This document shows positions 16,860 to 24,103 of a stretch of 26,080 bases of DNA, piece after piece; within the stretch, counting starts at the first letter, position 1; each line of letters begins with the position of its first letter. The stretch is from contig JAGXHL010000008.1 in assembly GCA_024636215.1 (NCBI GenBank), forward strand, positions 1-26,080. The letters are read 5' to 3'. This DNA is from Deltaproteobacteria bacterium (GTDB lineage: Bacteria; Desulfobacterota; Desulfuromonadia; Desulfuromonadales; BM103). The notes below the pieces were generated by a model, which saw only the letters and a program-made list of their open reading frames with translations, searched no databases and was not told where the DNA came from. A program made the translations under genes and the position numbers.

Positions 16860-17576
16860 TCAGCTTGCGCCACGCACCCCAACGTGGACAGCAGCAATAC
16901 CACCGGTCAGATTGTGAACCTTGACATCGACAAAACCCGCCTCCTCCATCATCGCCTTGAAACTCTCGCGATCGGGAAACTCCATGACTGAATCAGGCAG
17001 ATACTGGTAGGCGCTGCGCTGGGAGATCAAACCGCCCAGCCAGGGCAGCACACGCAGAAAGTAGAAGTGATAAACAGCACGAAAGAAGCGATTAAGCGGG
17101 GTCGCAAATTCAAGAATCACCGCCCGACCGCCCGGCTTGAGAACACGCACCATCTCGTTGAGCCCCTGCTGACGATCGACAACATTGCGAATCCCGAAAG
17201 CGATGGTAATGCCGTCGAAAATCGCATCAGGATGAGGCAAGGCTTCACAGGGAGCATTCACCAGCAGGATGCGATCACGGTAAACTGACTGCCCGACCTT
17301 GTTTCTGCCCAGAACAAGCATCCCCTGGGTAAAATCGGAGCCGACAATCTTGACTGAAGAGTCAGTCTGGCGTCCGATCTCCAGAGCAACGTCGCCAGTG
17401 CCGGTGGCAATATCCAGAACCATGCCCCCTTCAGGCACAGAAAGCTGGCGTACAGCAAAACGCCGCCAGCGTCGATCGATCCCCAACGACAGCAGTCGGT
17501 TCAAAAGATCATAGCGTGGTGCGATGCGGTCGAACATGTCGCGGATACCGCGACCTTTATCAGTGAGCTTGGCCAT
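16860..17576 (-). CDS. ubiE: Demethylmenaquinone/ubiquinone C-methyltransferase UbiE
   Basis: SAM-dependent methyltransferase for the C-methylation step of quinone synthesis. An anaerobic Desulfuromonadales host would use it for menaquinone (MenG role), but that is inference. The 238-residue protein opens with the family signature MFDRIAPRYDLLNRLLSLGIDRRWRR. It has SAM motif I VLDIATGTGDVAL, the FTQGML segment, and the DGITIAFGIRNVVDRQ motif, and ends in the conserved LTGGIAAVHVG. It converges with the AsmA-like gene: the two stop codons are one base apart with no terminator between. It lies 101 bp downstream of the DUF294 gene in the same direction and could share a transcript. Confidence 0.94.
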   Translation of the reverse strand: MAKLTDKGRGIRDMFDRIAPRYDLLNRLLSLGIDRRWRRFAVRQLSVPEGGMVLDIATGTGDVALEIGRQTDSSVKIVGSDFTQGMLVLGRNKVGQSVYRDRILLVNAPCEALPHPDAIFDGITIAFGIRNVVDRQQGLNEMVRVLKPGGRAVILEFATPLNRFFRAVYHFYFLRVLPWLGGLISQRSAYQYLPDSVMEFPDRESFKAMMEEAGFVDVKVHNLTGGIAAVHVGVRGAS

Positions 17577-17677
17577 TTGCCTTTATGCCTCTCAATGGGA
17601 AACGCCGATTTTGTAACATGGTGGTTATGTTTATGTCAGTAAAAAAGGTCTTTCAGGGATACAAGGGTTACAGGGGA

Positions 17678-19591
17678 CTAGAAAGGCGTGCGGGAGAAGT
17701 GTCTTTTGCTGGCATCCTGTAGTTTTGCGACCGCCTGAAAAGATTCCTTAAGAAGGTCCTGTTCGGTCTTACTCAAAAGATGCGGGTCGAGAAAATGTGA
17801 GGGCGTTCGGTCTGCTTCGATCAGACTGATCTCATGACGCAACCGAAGGAAAATCAGAGCTTCAAAGGCGGCCCTGATGTGTTCGGCTGTTTCCACGGCG
17901 AAAACATTTTCCTTGACCAGCGCCTCAAGCCTGTCCATCGTTGAAATCGCCTGTATCCCTCTCTCAAGAGCAAACATTCTGACACAATCGACGATGTAGA
18001 CACAGCCACCGTACTTAACTGAGAGGAGCCCGGCGTGGTCGCCGTCCTTTTCCAGTTGAAAACGTCCCAGCAGACCGAGCGGCACCTTGTAGCGCAGATC
18101 AAGGGTCATCATGTGATAGAGAAAGCCCTGGTGCACAGCAATCCCCTGGACGACGATGTCGCGCAGGTGATGAGCCAACTCCACATCGCCGAACAAAGGC
18201 ATAAAATCGAAAAATATCGAGGAATTCCTCACATGCGCAGGCTCCGGATCAAGCAGCCAGCTGTTGATCCGCGTTTGCCAGTCACTCAAACGCCCTCGCC
18301 ACTCCTGGTTGCGCACCATGACACCACCATCACAGATTGGATAACCAACCTCAGCCAAAGAACGATTCAGTTTTTCGCTGAAAGGGATAAAAAAGGCATC
18401 GACTTCAGCCTGCCGGGCATCAGCAAAATCTTCGAAAATAAAACCGTTATCCTGATCAGGATGCAACAGCATCTCCTTGCGGCCGGCACTGCCCATAACT
18501 AGAAAACAGTACCGGATGTCAGGAGGCGTCATTCCCGCAGCTGCCATCTCGTCAAGACAAAGTTGGAAGGTACGACGGATAATGGCGTGATGGATATGAG
18601 ACAAGATTTCCATGACTTCAGGAGTGCTACGCGTTTCAGAGAGCAGCGCGCGCGCAACACGCACCACCTCCTTATGTATTGAAGCGAGCCCCTCAAGGGT
18701 TGCTTCTTCCTTGATGTTGCCCAACAGGAGAAGTGCTTTCTGAGAACGGTAACGCAGCAGATCCCTCGGTGTAATCACGCCAACCAACTGTTTACGATCG
18801 ACAATAGGCAGATAATTCAAAGCGTGACGGGTCATGTAGGCCATCGCTTCATACATGTAGGTTTCAGGAGCCATCGTCCTGGGTTTGGCACGCATGAGGT
18901 CCTTGACCTTCAGCAGTTCGGCATCGACATTTTCAGGGGCAAGCACCTTGGCGACAAGATCGTTGCCGGTGACGATGCCCACCGGTTCATTATTAGAATT
19001 AGCGACCACCAGGAAGCTGACGTTATGTTCGGTTAATTGCCGGGCAACTGCCCGCACAGACGCGTCCGGAGAACAGGTCAGAGCTGGCGATGACATGATC
19101 TCAGAGAGCCGTTTTTTAAAGGGATAGGCCTCCATCTGGTTCAGTGCCGAACCGGAGTGCTCTGTCACAATTTCCGAATAGAGTTTACGGACCCGCGAGA
19201 GGACAGTGCTGGTAAAGAAGGTCACCAGTTGCGGATTATCTTTTTGCAGGCGATGAAGTATTTCGGCAGGGATGAGATAACAAGCTGTCGGGTTAACCGT
19301 CCGAGCGCCACCGGAATAAGGCTCGCCGGTAAAAATCGGTGTACCGCCAAAGAACTGTCCCTCGTTGCGATAGTCTACCACCATGTCGATCCCGCCCGGC
19401 GAAATCAGGGTGATCGAAACCAAGCCTTCCTTGACAACGTACAGGAAACCGGTGGGTGAATCGTTCTGCTTGAAAATATCATGATTAGCCGGATATTTTT
19501 TCTGGATTGCGGCGTCTTGTAATTCCTTGAAAACAGCTTCAGGGAGATGTCTGAAAGGTTCTGTTTCCTGTAATCGTTTAATCAGAGGCAT
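17678..19591 (-). CDS. cNMP-binding/CBS/DUF294 nucleotidyltransferase-like signalling protein
   Basis: Domain order is clear from sequence. A cyclic-nucleotide-binding fold comes first (about residues 10-130; VKEGLVSITLISPGG, GQFFGG). A CBS pair follows (about 155-280; PVGIVTGNDLV, LVGVITPRDLL). Then comes a DUF294/GlnD-like nucleotidyltransferase domain with GSAGRKEMLLHPDQDNGF, where the GS...DxD metal-binding pattern is intact, and a helical DUF294 C-terminal domain. Members are thought to sense nucleotides and modify or bind an unknown partner. The proposed ATG is 19591; GTG at 19603 adds four residues, and neither has a clear ribosome-binding site. It is cytoplasmic, with no membrane segment seen. 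Confidence 0.9.
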   Translation of the reverse strand: MPLIKRLQETEPFRHLPEAVFKELQDAAIQKKYPANHDIFKQNDSPTGFLYVVKEGLVSITLISPGGIDMVVDYRNEGQFFGGTPIFTGEPYSGGARTVNPTACYLIPAEILHRLQKDNPQLVTFFTSTVLSRVRKLYSEIVTEHSGSALNQMEAYPFKKRLSEIMSSPALTCSPDASVRAVARQLTEHNVSFLVVANSNNEPVGIVTGNDLVAKVLAPENVDAELLKVKDLMRAKPRTMAPETYMYEAMAYMTRHALNYLPIVDRKQLVGVITPRDLLRYRSQKALLLLGNIKEEATLEGLASIHKEVVRVARALLSETRSTPEVMEILSHIHHAIIRRTFQLCLDEMAAAGMTPPDIRYCFLVMGSAGRKEMLLHPDQDNGFIFEDFADARQAEVDAFFIPFSEKLNRSLAEVGYPICDGGVMVRNQEWRGRLSDWQTRINSWLLDPEPAHVRNSSIFFDFMPLFGDVELAHHLRDIVVQGIAVHQGFLYHMMTLDLRYKVPLGLLGRFQLEKDGDHAGLLSVKYGGCVYIVDCVRMFALERGIQAISTMDRLEALVKENVFAVETAEHIRAAFEALIFLRLRHEISLIEADRTPSHFLDPHLLSKTEQDLLKESFQAVAKLQDASKRHFSRTPF

Positions 19592-19684
19592 AGAAAAAAA
19601 CACGCAGTTGCAAGAGGTAAATTAACATCCGAAGATTAATTTATCACCAATCGCACAAGAAGAGCAATGTCTTTAGAAAAGCTG

Positions 19685-19701
19685 TTCCCTGTTTCAGGGA
19701 A
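19685..19701 (-). terminator. Weak hairpin terminator after the IclR gene
   Basis: TTCCCTG and CAGGGAA form a perfect 7-bp stem with a three-base loop, 41 bp past the stop of the IclR-type gene. On the minus strand it is followed by CAGC and then TTTT. The broken T tract makes it a weak candidate. It also lies about 90 bp upstream of the DUF294 gene, separating the two units. Confidence 0.4.
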
Positions 19702-19741
19702 TTGAAGGGAGGGGGGTTTTCAATTGAACCGAGGGAATCGG

Positions 19742-20506
19742 TCAGGTCAGGTTACGAGGCGCATAAGGAGAATGCCAACCCAACTTGGACGAGATAATGC
19801 CGCAGGTATCGAACATGGGACTGATAATTTGACTTTCAATAACATCCGGATTGAGTCGATATGCGGGGCCGACCACACAGAGAACGCCATGCAGCTTGCC
19901 GCCGCTGCCAAAAAGCGGTGCGGCTACACTGGCAATGCCTTCTCCCAGCGCATCAGAATCCTGAGCATATCCCTGACGACAGATTTGGATATACTGACTG
20001 GGAGCAGCTGTATTGCCTTGAACAGGTTGTGTGCTCTGGCCATTCTTCATCGCCAGAATCACCTGACCGGCGGCGGTCGTCTCAAGTGGAAAACGCTTGC
20101 CAATCAGAGACACGATTTTAACCTTTTGGCTGGTGTCAACCATGTCCAGGAAAAGGACTTCCTTACGCCGCCGCACGGCAACGTAGACAGCCTCATTACA
20201 CCCCCGAGCCAAGCGTTCGACAACGGGTCGTGCATGTCTCAACAACCCCATTCGTGAAAGGAATTTCTGGCCAATTTCATAAGCAGATAGGCCCAGTCGG
20301 TATTTGCCGGACTGTTCCTCACGTTCAACATAACCACGGTTTTCAAACGTTGCCAGCAAACGAAAAACGCTCGTCTTGTTCATGGAGAGTTTTTCGCTCA
20401 ATTGACTAATGCGGACATCATCGTCAATTTCACTGAGCGCTTCCAGAACATCGAGAGCGTTTTCAACGGCCTGTATTGAATAGGATTCCTTATCTCTGGA
20501 GGTCAC
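19742..20506 (-). CDS. IclR-family transcriptional regulator
   Basis: A 254-residue regulator. The N-terminal winged helix-turn-helix (about residues 9-70: SIQAVENALDVLEALSE, RISQLSEKLSMNKTSVFRLLATFENRGYVER) binds DNA. The C-terminal GAF-like effector domain shows the IclR pattern with PLETTAAGQVILA, GYAQDSDALGEGIASVAAPLF and LHGVLCVVGPAYRL. The family usually represses or activates catabolic genes in response to a small organic ligand. The start is GTG at 20506, fixed by an AAGGAGC site. No catabolic operon is adjacent; neighbours are the Nudix gene upstream and the DUF294 gene downstream. The target and ligand are unknown, and autoregulation is plausible given the promoter structure in front. 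Confidence 0.92.
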   Translation of the reverse strand: MTSRDKESYSIQAVENALDVLEALSEIDDDVRISQLSEKLSMNKTSVFRLLATFENRGYVEREEQSGKYRLGLSAYEIGQKFLSRMGLLRHARPVVERLARGCNEAVYVAVRRRKEVLFLDMVDTSQKVKIVSLIGKRFPLETTAAGQVILAMKNGQSTQPVQGNTAAPSQYIQICRQGYAQDSDALGEGIASVAAPLFGSGGKLHGVLCVVGPAYRLNPDVIESQIISPMFDTCGIISSKLGWHSPYAPRNLT

Positions 20507-20557
20507 TTGTAGCTCCTTATGGAATCGAAAAAATCACCACACGAAACAGCTGATAAC

Positions 20558-20586
20558 AAAATAATACGCTGTTTTATTATTGTCAA
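20558..20586 (-). promoter_or_regulatory. Candidate promoter/operator of the IclR gene
   Basis: On the minus strand a consensus TTGACA (20581-20586) and TATTTT (20558-20563) are spaced by 17 bp, 50-odd bases before the GTG start. AATAATA/TATTATT arms cover the spacer and -10, and AACAGC (20545-20550) with GCTGTT (20568-20573) forms a second inverted repeat across the -10. This is a layout suited to autorepression. The rest of the 275-bp gap (20587-20781) is A/T-rich and shows nothing I recognise. Confidence 0.5.
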
Positions 20587-20781
20587 CAGTTTGCTGAGTA
20601 AAGTTTGCAAAAAACCTATTTTAACGGTTGTAAAAAATCCCATTTATTGGGTGGTTCATTCCTGATAAACACAATTTTACGGACAACTATAGCAGTGAGT
20701 GAAAAACAGAAACAGGCAATTTGTAAATTTAAAAATAGCGTTTTAAAATACGGGGAATCCTCTAAGGTATAATCTTTACAA

Positions 20782-21231
20782 TTAACAGGACTTGCCAATC
20801 AGACGGTCGATAATCGGTTGATCGGCAGCAAGAATGGAAAAATCAGGCAACTCATGGGGATGGATCCAACGATGTTCGGCAACGCCAAGGTCTTGTATGG
20901 GCCTGGAGAGAAGTCGGCAGGAATAAGCAAGGATCAGAACAGGTCCCCAGTCGTAGCGATGAAAGACTACTTCAAATATTTCCAGAACCTGGATTTCAAC
21001 CGCCAGTTCTTCACGGATTTCTCGACAAAGCGCCTCCTTCGGGCTCTCACCAGGATCAATTTTTCCGCCGGGGAACTCCCATAGCCCCGGATGGAGGTTA
21101 TCATCCGGCCGCCGTGTGATGAGGATTTTCCCTTCGTCGAAGACAACCGCAGCAGTCACCAGCAGAGGCATTTTAGAAAGAGGACCAGACATGCGCTGAC
21201 GATAGCAGAAAGGGGCCTTAAAAACCATCAT
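20782..21231 (-). CDS. mutT: MutT/Nudix hydrolase (8-oxo-dGTPase type)
   Basis: Small Nudix hydrolase. The Nudix box is complete: GGKIDPGESPKEALCREIREEL, with the Glu and Arg metal and catalytic ligands in place and Ala instead of the last Gly. The N terminus (LLVTAAVVFDEGKILITRRPDDNLHPGLWEFPGGK) is the MutT-type substrate-binding pattern. That favours sanitising oxidised dGTP, although other nucleoside triphosphates are possible. The ATG at 21231 is supported by a GGAG site seven bases upstream. Downstream ATGs at MSGPL or MPLLV match the family length better but have no ribosome-binding site. It is transcribed toward the IclR gene across a long A/T-rich gap, so co-regulation is doubtful. 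Confidence 0.9.
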   Translation of the reverse strand: MMVFKAPFCYRQRMSGPLSKMPLLVTAAVVFDEGKILITRRPDDNLHPGLWEFPGGKIDPGESPKEALCREIREELAVEIQVLEIFEVVFHRYDWGPVLILAYSCRLLSRPIQDLGVAEHRWIHPHELPDFSILAADQPIIDRLIGKSC

Positions 21232-21284
21232 CAAGGATCTCCGCTTGAATTCTTTTCATGACAAAAAATAAGTGTCTCAATCCC

Positions 21285-21313
21285 TTGCCGAAGTAAAGTG
21301 ATCATGATAATTT
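21285..21313 (+). promoter_or_regulatory. Candidate upp-uraA promoter
   Basis: TTGCCG (21285-21290) and TAATTT (21308-21313) have 17-bp spacing in the gap between the divergent Nudix gene and upp. If used, the transcript would carry a ~220-nt leader that contains all of repeat copy 2. Both boxes are only moderate matches to consensus. Confidence 0.35.
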
Positions 21314-21385
21314 AGCGTGCATTTTCTTCTGCAATCTCCAACAGCCATAGCCGTGTCATGCGGAAACTCCGGATGGACAGAGTGA

Positions 21386-21529
21386 AGTTTTCGATCTGGA
21401 AACAAGCAATTTTTCTCGAGATCAAGGACATCAAGGATTTGAGCGGAAGCGTAGTGTTTTTACTCTGCACAATCAATTCCGCCGATTGAGACACAGATTG
21501 TGGAAAAGGGCTGTTTCCGGACGAAAACT
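21386..21529. repeat. Dispersed hairpin repeat, copy 2 (upp leader)
   Basis: A 144-bp unit with the same ends as copy 1: AGTTTTCGATCTGGAAAC (21386-21403) and GTTTCCGGACGAAAACT (21513-21529). Most bases between match copy 1 by eye, and differences cluster around the central loop. Copy 2 keeps the paired ends, so the hairpin is preserved. It ends two bases before the GAAGGAGG ribosome-binding site of upp and would be the last part of the upp mRNA leader. Confidence 0.85.
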
Positions 21530-21545
21530 ATTGAAGGAGGCCACC

Positions 21546-22172
21546 ATGTCGGTCTATGAAATCAAACACCCCCTGGTACGCCACAAACTGGGCCTCATGC
21601 GCGCAGACGGTATCAGCACCAAGGATTTTCGCGAACTGGCCTCAGAGGTCGCCCGCCTGTTGACCTACGAGGCAACAATTGACCTGGAAACAGAAAAAGA
21701 AACCATCGAAGGATGGGCCGGTCCGGTGACCGTCGACAGCATTGTCGGCAAAAAGATTACAGTTGTGCCGATCCTGCGTGCCGGTCTCGGCATGATGGAC
21801 GGCGTTCTCGATCTGATTCCAAGTGCACGTGTCAGCGTTGTTGGCCTTTACCGCAACGAGGAAACTCTTGAACCGGTTGCTTATTTCCAGAAATTTACCC
21901 GCCAAATCGAAGATCGCACAGCCATGATCCTTGACCCGATGCTGGCAACTGGCGGCAGCCTGATCGCCACGATAGACATGCTAAAAGAAGCCGGATGCAA
22001 GAAGATCAAAGGGCTCTTTCTGGTGGCGGCGCCGGAGGGAATTGCGAACCTGCAGATGAAACACCCCGACGTGGACATCTATGTCGCGGCAATCGACGAG
22101 AAATTGAACGAGATCGGCTACATCATCCCTGGCCTCGGTGATGCCGGCGACAAGATCTTCGGGACCAAATAA
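21546..22172 (+). CDS. upp: Uracil phosphoribosyltransferase
   Basis: Cytoplasmic salvage enzyme that joins uracil and PRPP to give UMP. The 208-residue length is exactly that of the family. Recognised segments are [17 protein letters not shown] at the start, [21 protein letters not shown], the PRPP-binding loop [17 protein letters not shown], and the uracil-binding C terminus [17 protein letters not shown]. The frame extends 20 codons upstream into the repeat. ATG 21546 is chosen because GAAGGAGG lies directly before it and the family begins here. The uracil permease gene follows after 18 bp, making a transport-plus-salvage operon. Confidence 0.96.
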   Translation: MSVYEIKHPLVRHKLGLMRADGISTKDFRELASEVARLLTYEATIDLETEKETIEGWAGPVTVDSIVGKKITVVPILRAGLGMMDGVLDLIPSARVSVVGLYRNEETLEPVAYFQKFTRQIEDRTAMILDPMLATGGSLIATIDMLKEAGCKKIKGLFLVAAPEGIANLQMKHPDVDIYVAAIDEKLNEIGYIIPGLGDAGDKIFGTK

Positions 22173-22190
22173 CCAATACGGAGAGACACC

Positions 22191-23507
22191 ATGCCTGACG
22201 GTCAGCAGAACAACCACTTCAGCCTCAAACCGAAAGAGATGCTTATTGGCGCGCAGATGCTCTTTGTCGCTTTCGGGGCACTGGTCCTGGTCCCTTTGTT
22301 AACGGGATTGAACGCCAATGTTGCCCTCTTCACGGCAGGCGCAGGAACCCTCTTGTTTCAGGCCATAACCAGAGGCAAGGTTCCTGTTTTTCTTGCCTCA
22401 AGCTTTGCCTTTATCGCACCGATCATCTACGGCGTTCAGCAATGGGGCATCCCCGGAACCATGTGTGGGCTGCTCGCTGCGGGCGTACTCTACGTCATCA
22501 TCAGTTTCAGCATCCGTATCTTCGGCTCTGACATTCTCCATCGTGTCCTGCCGCCGATCGTGACCGGCCCGGTCATCATGGTCATCGGTCTGGTCCTGGC
22601 TCCTGTCGCAGTGCACATGGCTTCTGGCCGCACAGGGGATGGCTCAGCATGGCTGGTTCCGGAGACGACAGCATTTATGATTGCCGGAGTCGCGCTGGTG
22701 GTCACAATTCTGGTCTCCCTGCTCGGCAAAGGCCTGTTTCGTTTGATCCCTATCCTCTGCGGTATAACCGCCGGATACCTGGCCGCTTTGCTTCTTGATG
22801 CTTCGGGGACCTCGGCTTCTATTCAGGCAAGCTTTGATCCGGGGACACTGCAGAACTGGACCGGCCCTACCCTGATCTCGATGGAGAAGGTCTTTGATGC
22901 CCCGTGGCTGGCAATTCCCGATTTCACCCTGCCCGTCTGGAACCTGGAAGCCGTTTTATTTATCGTACCGGTCGCTATTGCACCGGCCATAGAGCACTTT
23001 GGCGACGTTCTCGCCATCGGCAGCATCACGGGGAAAGATTACGTTGACGATCCGGGAATCGACAAAACGATGCTTGGCGACGGTCTCGCTACCAGCCTGG
23101 CAGCGATGCTCGGCGGCCCCCCCAACACCACCTACTCGGAAGTCTCCGGAGCTGTTGCCTTAACCCGCTCTTTCAACCCCGGAGTCATGACCTGGGCTGC
23201 AATAACAGCTATTCTGCTTGCTTTCATCGGCAAACTGGGAGGGTTTTTGAACACCATTCCGGTGCCGGTTATGGGGGGCATCATGGTCCTGCTTTTCGGT
23301 GCCATCGCCGTCATCGGCATCAACACCCTGGTCAGGGCCGGCACAGATCTGATGCTACCACGCAATCTGACGATCGTTGCGGTTATTCTGGTCTTCGGCA
23401 TCGGCGGCATGAACTTCGATCTGGCTGTGGTTAAACTCGGCGGTATCGGACTGGCAGGAATTGCCGGGGTCCTGCTCAATCTGATTCTTCCACAAGCAAG
23501 AAAGTAA
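22191..23507 (+). CDS. uraA: Uracil permease (NCS2 family)
   Basis: Inner-membrane nucleobase symporter of 438 residues with about 14 hydrophobic segments spread over its length. The NCS2 substrate-site landmarks are present: IAPAIEHFGDVLAIG in the eighth helix region (the Glu of UraA-type AEH/IEH) and GGPPNTTYSEVSGAVALTR (the Glu of the TTYGEN-like motif). These point to uracil rather than purines. The ATG follows a CGGAGAG site. Sitting 18 bp behind upp, it should be cotranscribed so that imported uracil is trapped as UMP. A hairpin terminator lies about 200 bp downstream, beyond the palindromic element. Confidence 0.93.
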   Translation: MPDGQQNNHFSLKPKEMLIGAQMLFVAFGALVLVPLLTGLNANVALFTAGAGTLLFQAITRGKVPVFLASSFAFIAPIIYGVQQWGIPGTMCGLLAAGVLYVIISFSIRIFGSDILHRVLPPIVTGPVIMVIGLVLAPVAVHMASGRTGDGSAWLVPETTAFMIAGVALVVTILVSLLGKGLFRLIPILCGITAGYLAALLLDASGTSASIQASFDPGTLQNWTGPTLISMEKVFDAPWLAIPDFTLPVWNLEAVLFIVPVAIAPAIEHFGDVLAIGSITGKDYVDDPGIDKTMLGDGLATSLAAMLGGPPNTTYSEVSGAVALTRSFNPGVMTWAAITAILLAFIGKLGGFLNTIPVPVMGGIMVLLFGAIAVIGINTLVRAGTDLMLPRNLTIVAVILVFGIGGMNFDLAVVKLGGIGLAGIAGVLLNLILPQARK

Positions 23508-23524
23508 TATGCTCGCTTCTTCCT

Positions 23525-23693
23525 CTAGCAAGCTGTCGGACTATCCATGAGCCGGCTGCAAATCCGACTGTTTGGCCCATATTTCAGCTCCTTTTTGGTC
23601 CATAGCTACGGCTATGAACCTGCAAATGAGCTAAAATCTGTTCTCAAACATCCAAATTTTCGCTTCGGCCCGTATAGTCCGACAGACTGCTAG
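23525..23693. mobile_element. 169-bp palindromic MITE-like element
   Basis: The ends CTAGCAAGCTGTCGGACTAT (23525-23544) and ATAGTCCGACAGACTGCTAG (23674-23693) are 20-bp inverted repeats with two mismatches. Pairing continues inward almost without a break: CAGCTC with GAGCT near 23585/23628, and GGTCCATAGC with GCTATGAACC around a short loop at 23598-23620. The unit is thus one long hairpin with no coding capacity. This is the form of a non-autonomous miniature inverted-repeat element. The CTAG at each end may include a target duplication. No transposase is in the window. Confidence 0.75.
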
Positions 23694-23703
23694 TAATAAA
23701 AAA

Positions 23704-23729
23704 AACACCCTGCCTGAGGGTGTTTTTTT
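23704..23729 (+). terminator. Rho-independent terminator behind upp-uraA
   Basis: AACACCCT (23704-23711) pairs perfectly with AGGGTGTT (23717-23724) around a five-base loop, followed by a T run. The A run on the left makes it bidirectional in principle. It is the first strong terminator downstream of uraA. The palindromic element sits between it and the gene. Confidence 0.85.
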
Positions 23730-23831
23730 ATTAAATCTTCATCTGTAAAAGGCCAACAGGAACTGAGAGCGTGACCTCAAAGATCAACCTTCCCAAGGAG
23801 CAGACCATAGAGTCAATCATGGCCACGGTGA

Positions 23832-23972
23832 AGTTTTCGATCTGAAAACGAGGCATCTTTCGACGAGCAAGGGAATCAAGGGCTGGTGCGGAGACCACAT
23901 CGGTACGTACAGGCAAGTCGGCAGGTTGACACCGGCTCGACGGAAAAGAACCCTTTGTGGAGGAAAACGACT
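23832..23972. repeat. Dispersed hairpin repeat, diverged copy 3
   Basis: It opens with AGTTTTCGATCTGAAAAC (23832-23849), one base different from copies 1 and 2, and closes with a GGAAAACGACTT-like end near 23972. The interior keeps short shared blocks (ATCAAGG, GCGGAG, TTGACAC, GGAAAAG) but is otherwise diverged, so this is a subfamily or older copy. Its right end abuts the stop of the small minus-strand ORF. The flank at 23734-23831 shows nothing else certain. Confidence 0.65.
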
Positions 23973-24103
23973 TATATCGGCAGCGACGAGACCAGTTTTT
24001 TAAGGAATCTCGATTTGCGTTCTTCCTGCTGGGTTTGATCGACGATTTCCCGGCGAATATTACCATTCACGTCGATAGTAATCTTTACATCTTTTTTTTC
24101 CAT
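23972..24103 (-). CDS. Hypothetical 43-residue charged protein
   Basis: I do not recognise this protein. From the ATG at 24103 it reads MEKKDVKITIDVNGNIRREI, then a hydrophilic helix-like tail rich in Gln, Glu, Lys and Arg ending in KKLVSSLPI. A GGGGG stretch lies four bases before the ATG. The balance of beta-like start and charged helix looks like a real small cytosolic protein rather than random translation. The frame continues 18 codons upstream without a better start. It has no signal peptide or cysteines. Its 3' end touches repeat copy 3. It may be spurious. Confidence 0.4.
   Translation of the reverse strand: MEKKDVKITIDVNGNIRREIVDQTQQEERKSRFLKKLVSSLPI

Noticed and set aside
23731..24066. 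111-residue minus-strand frame through repeat copy 3
   Set aside because: It lies mostly within the dispersed repeat and its flank, runs into the uraA terminator and overlaps the more plausible small ORF. It is kept only as a note on the repeat's shared FQIENFT frame.
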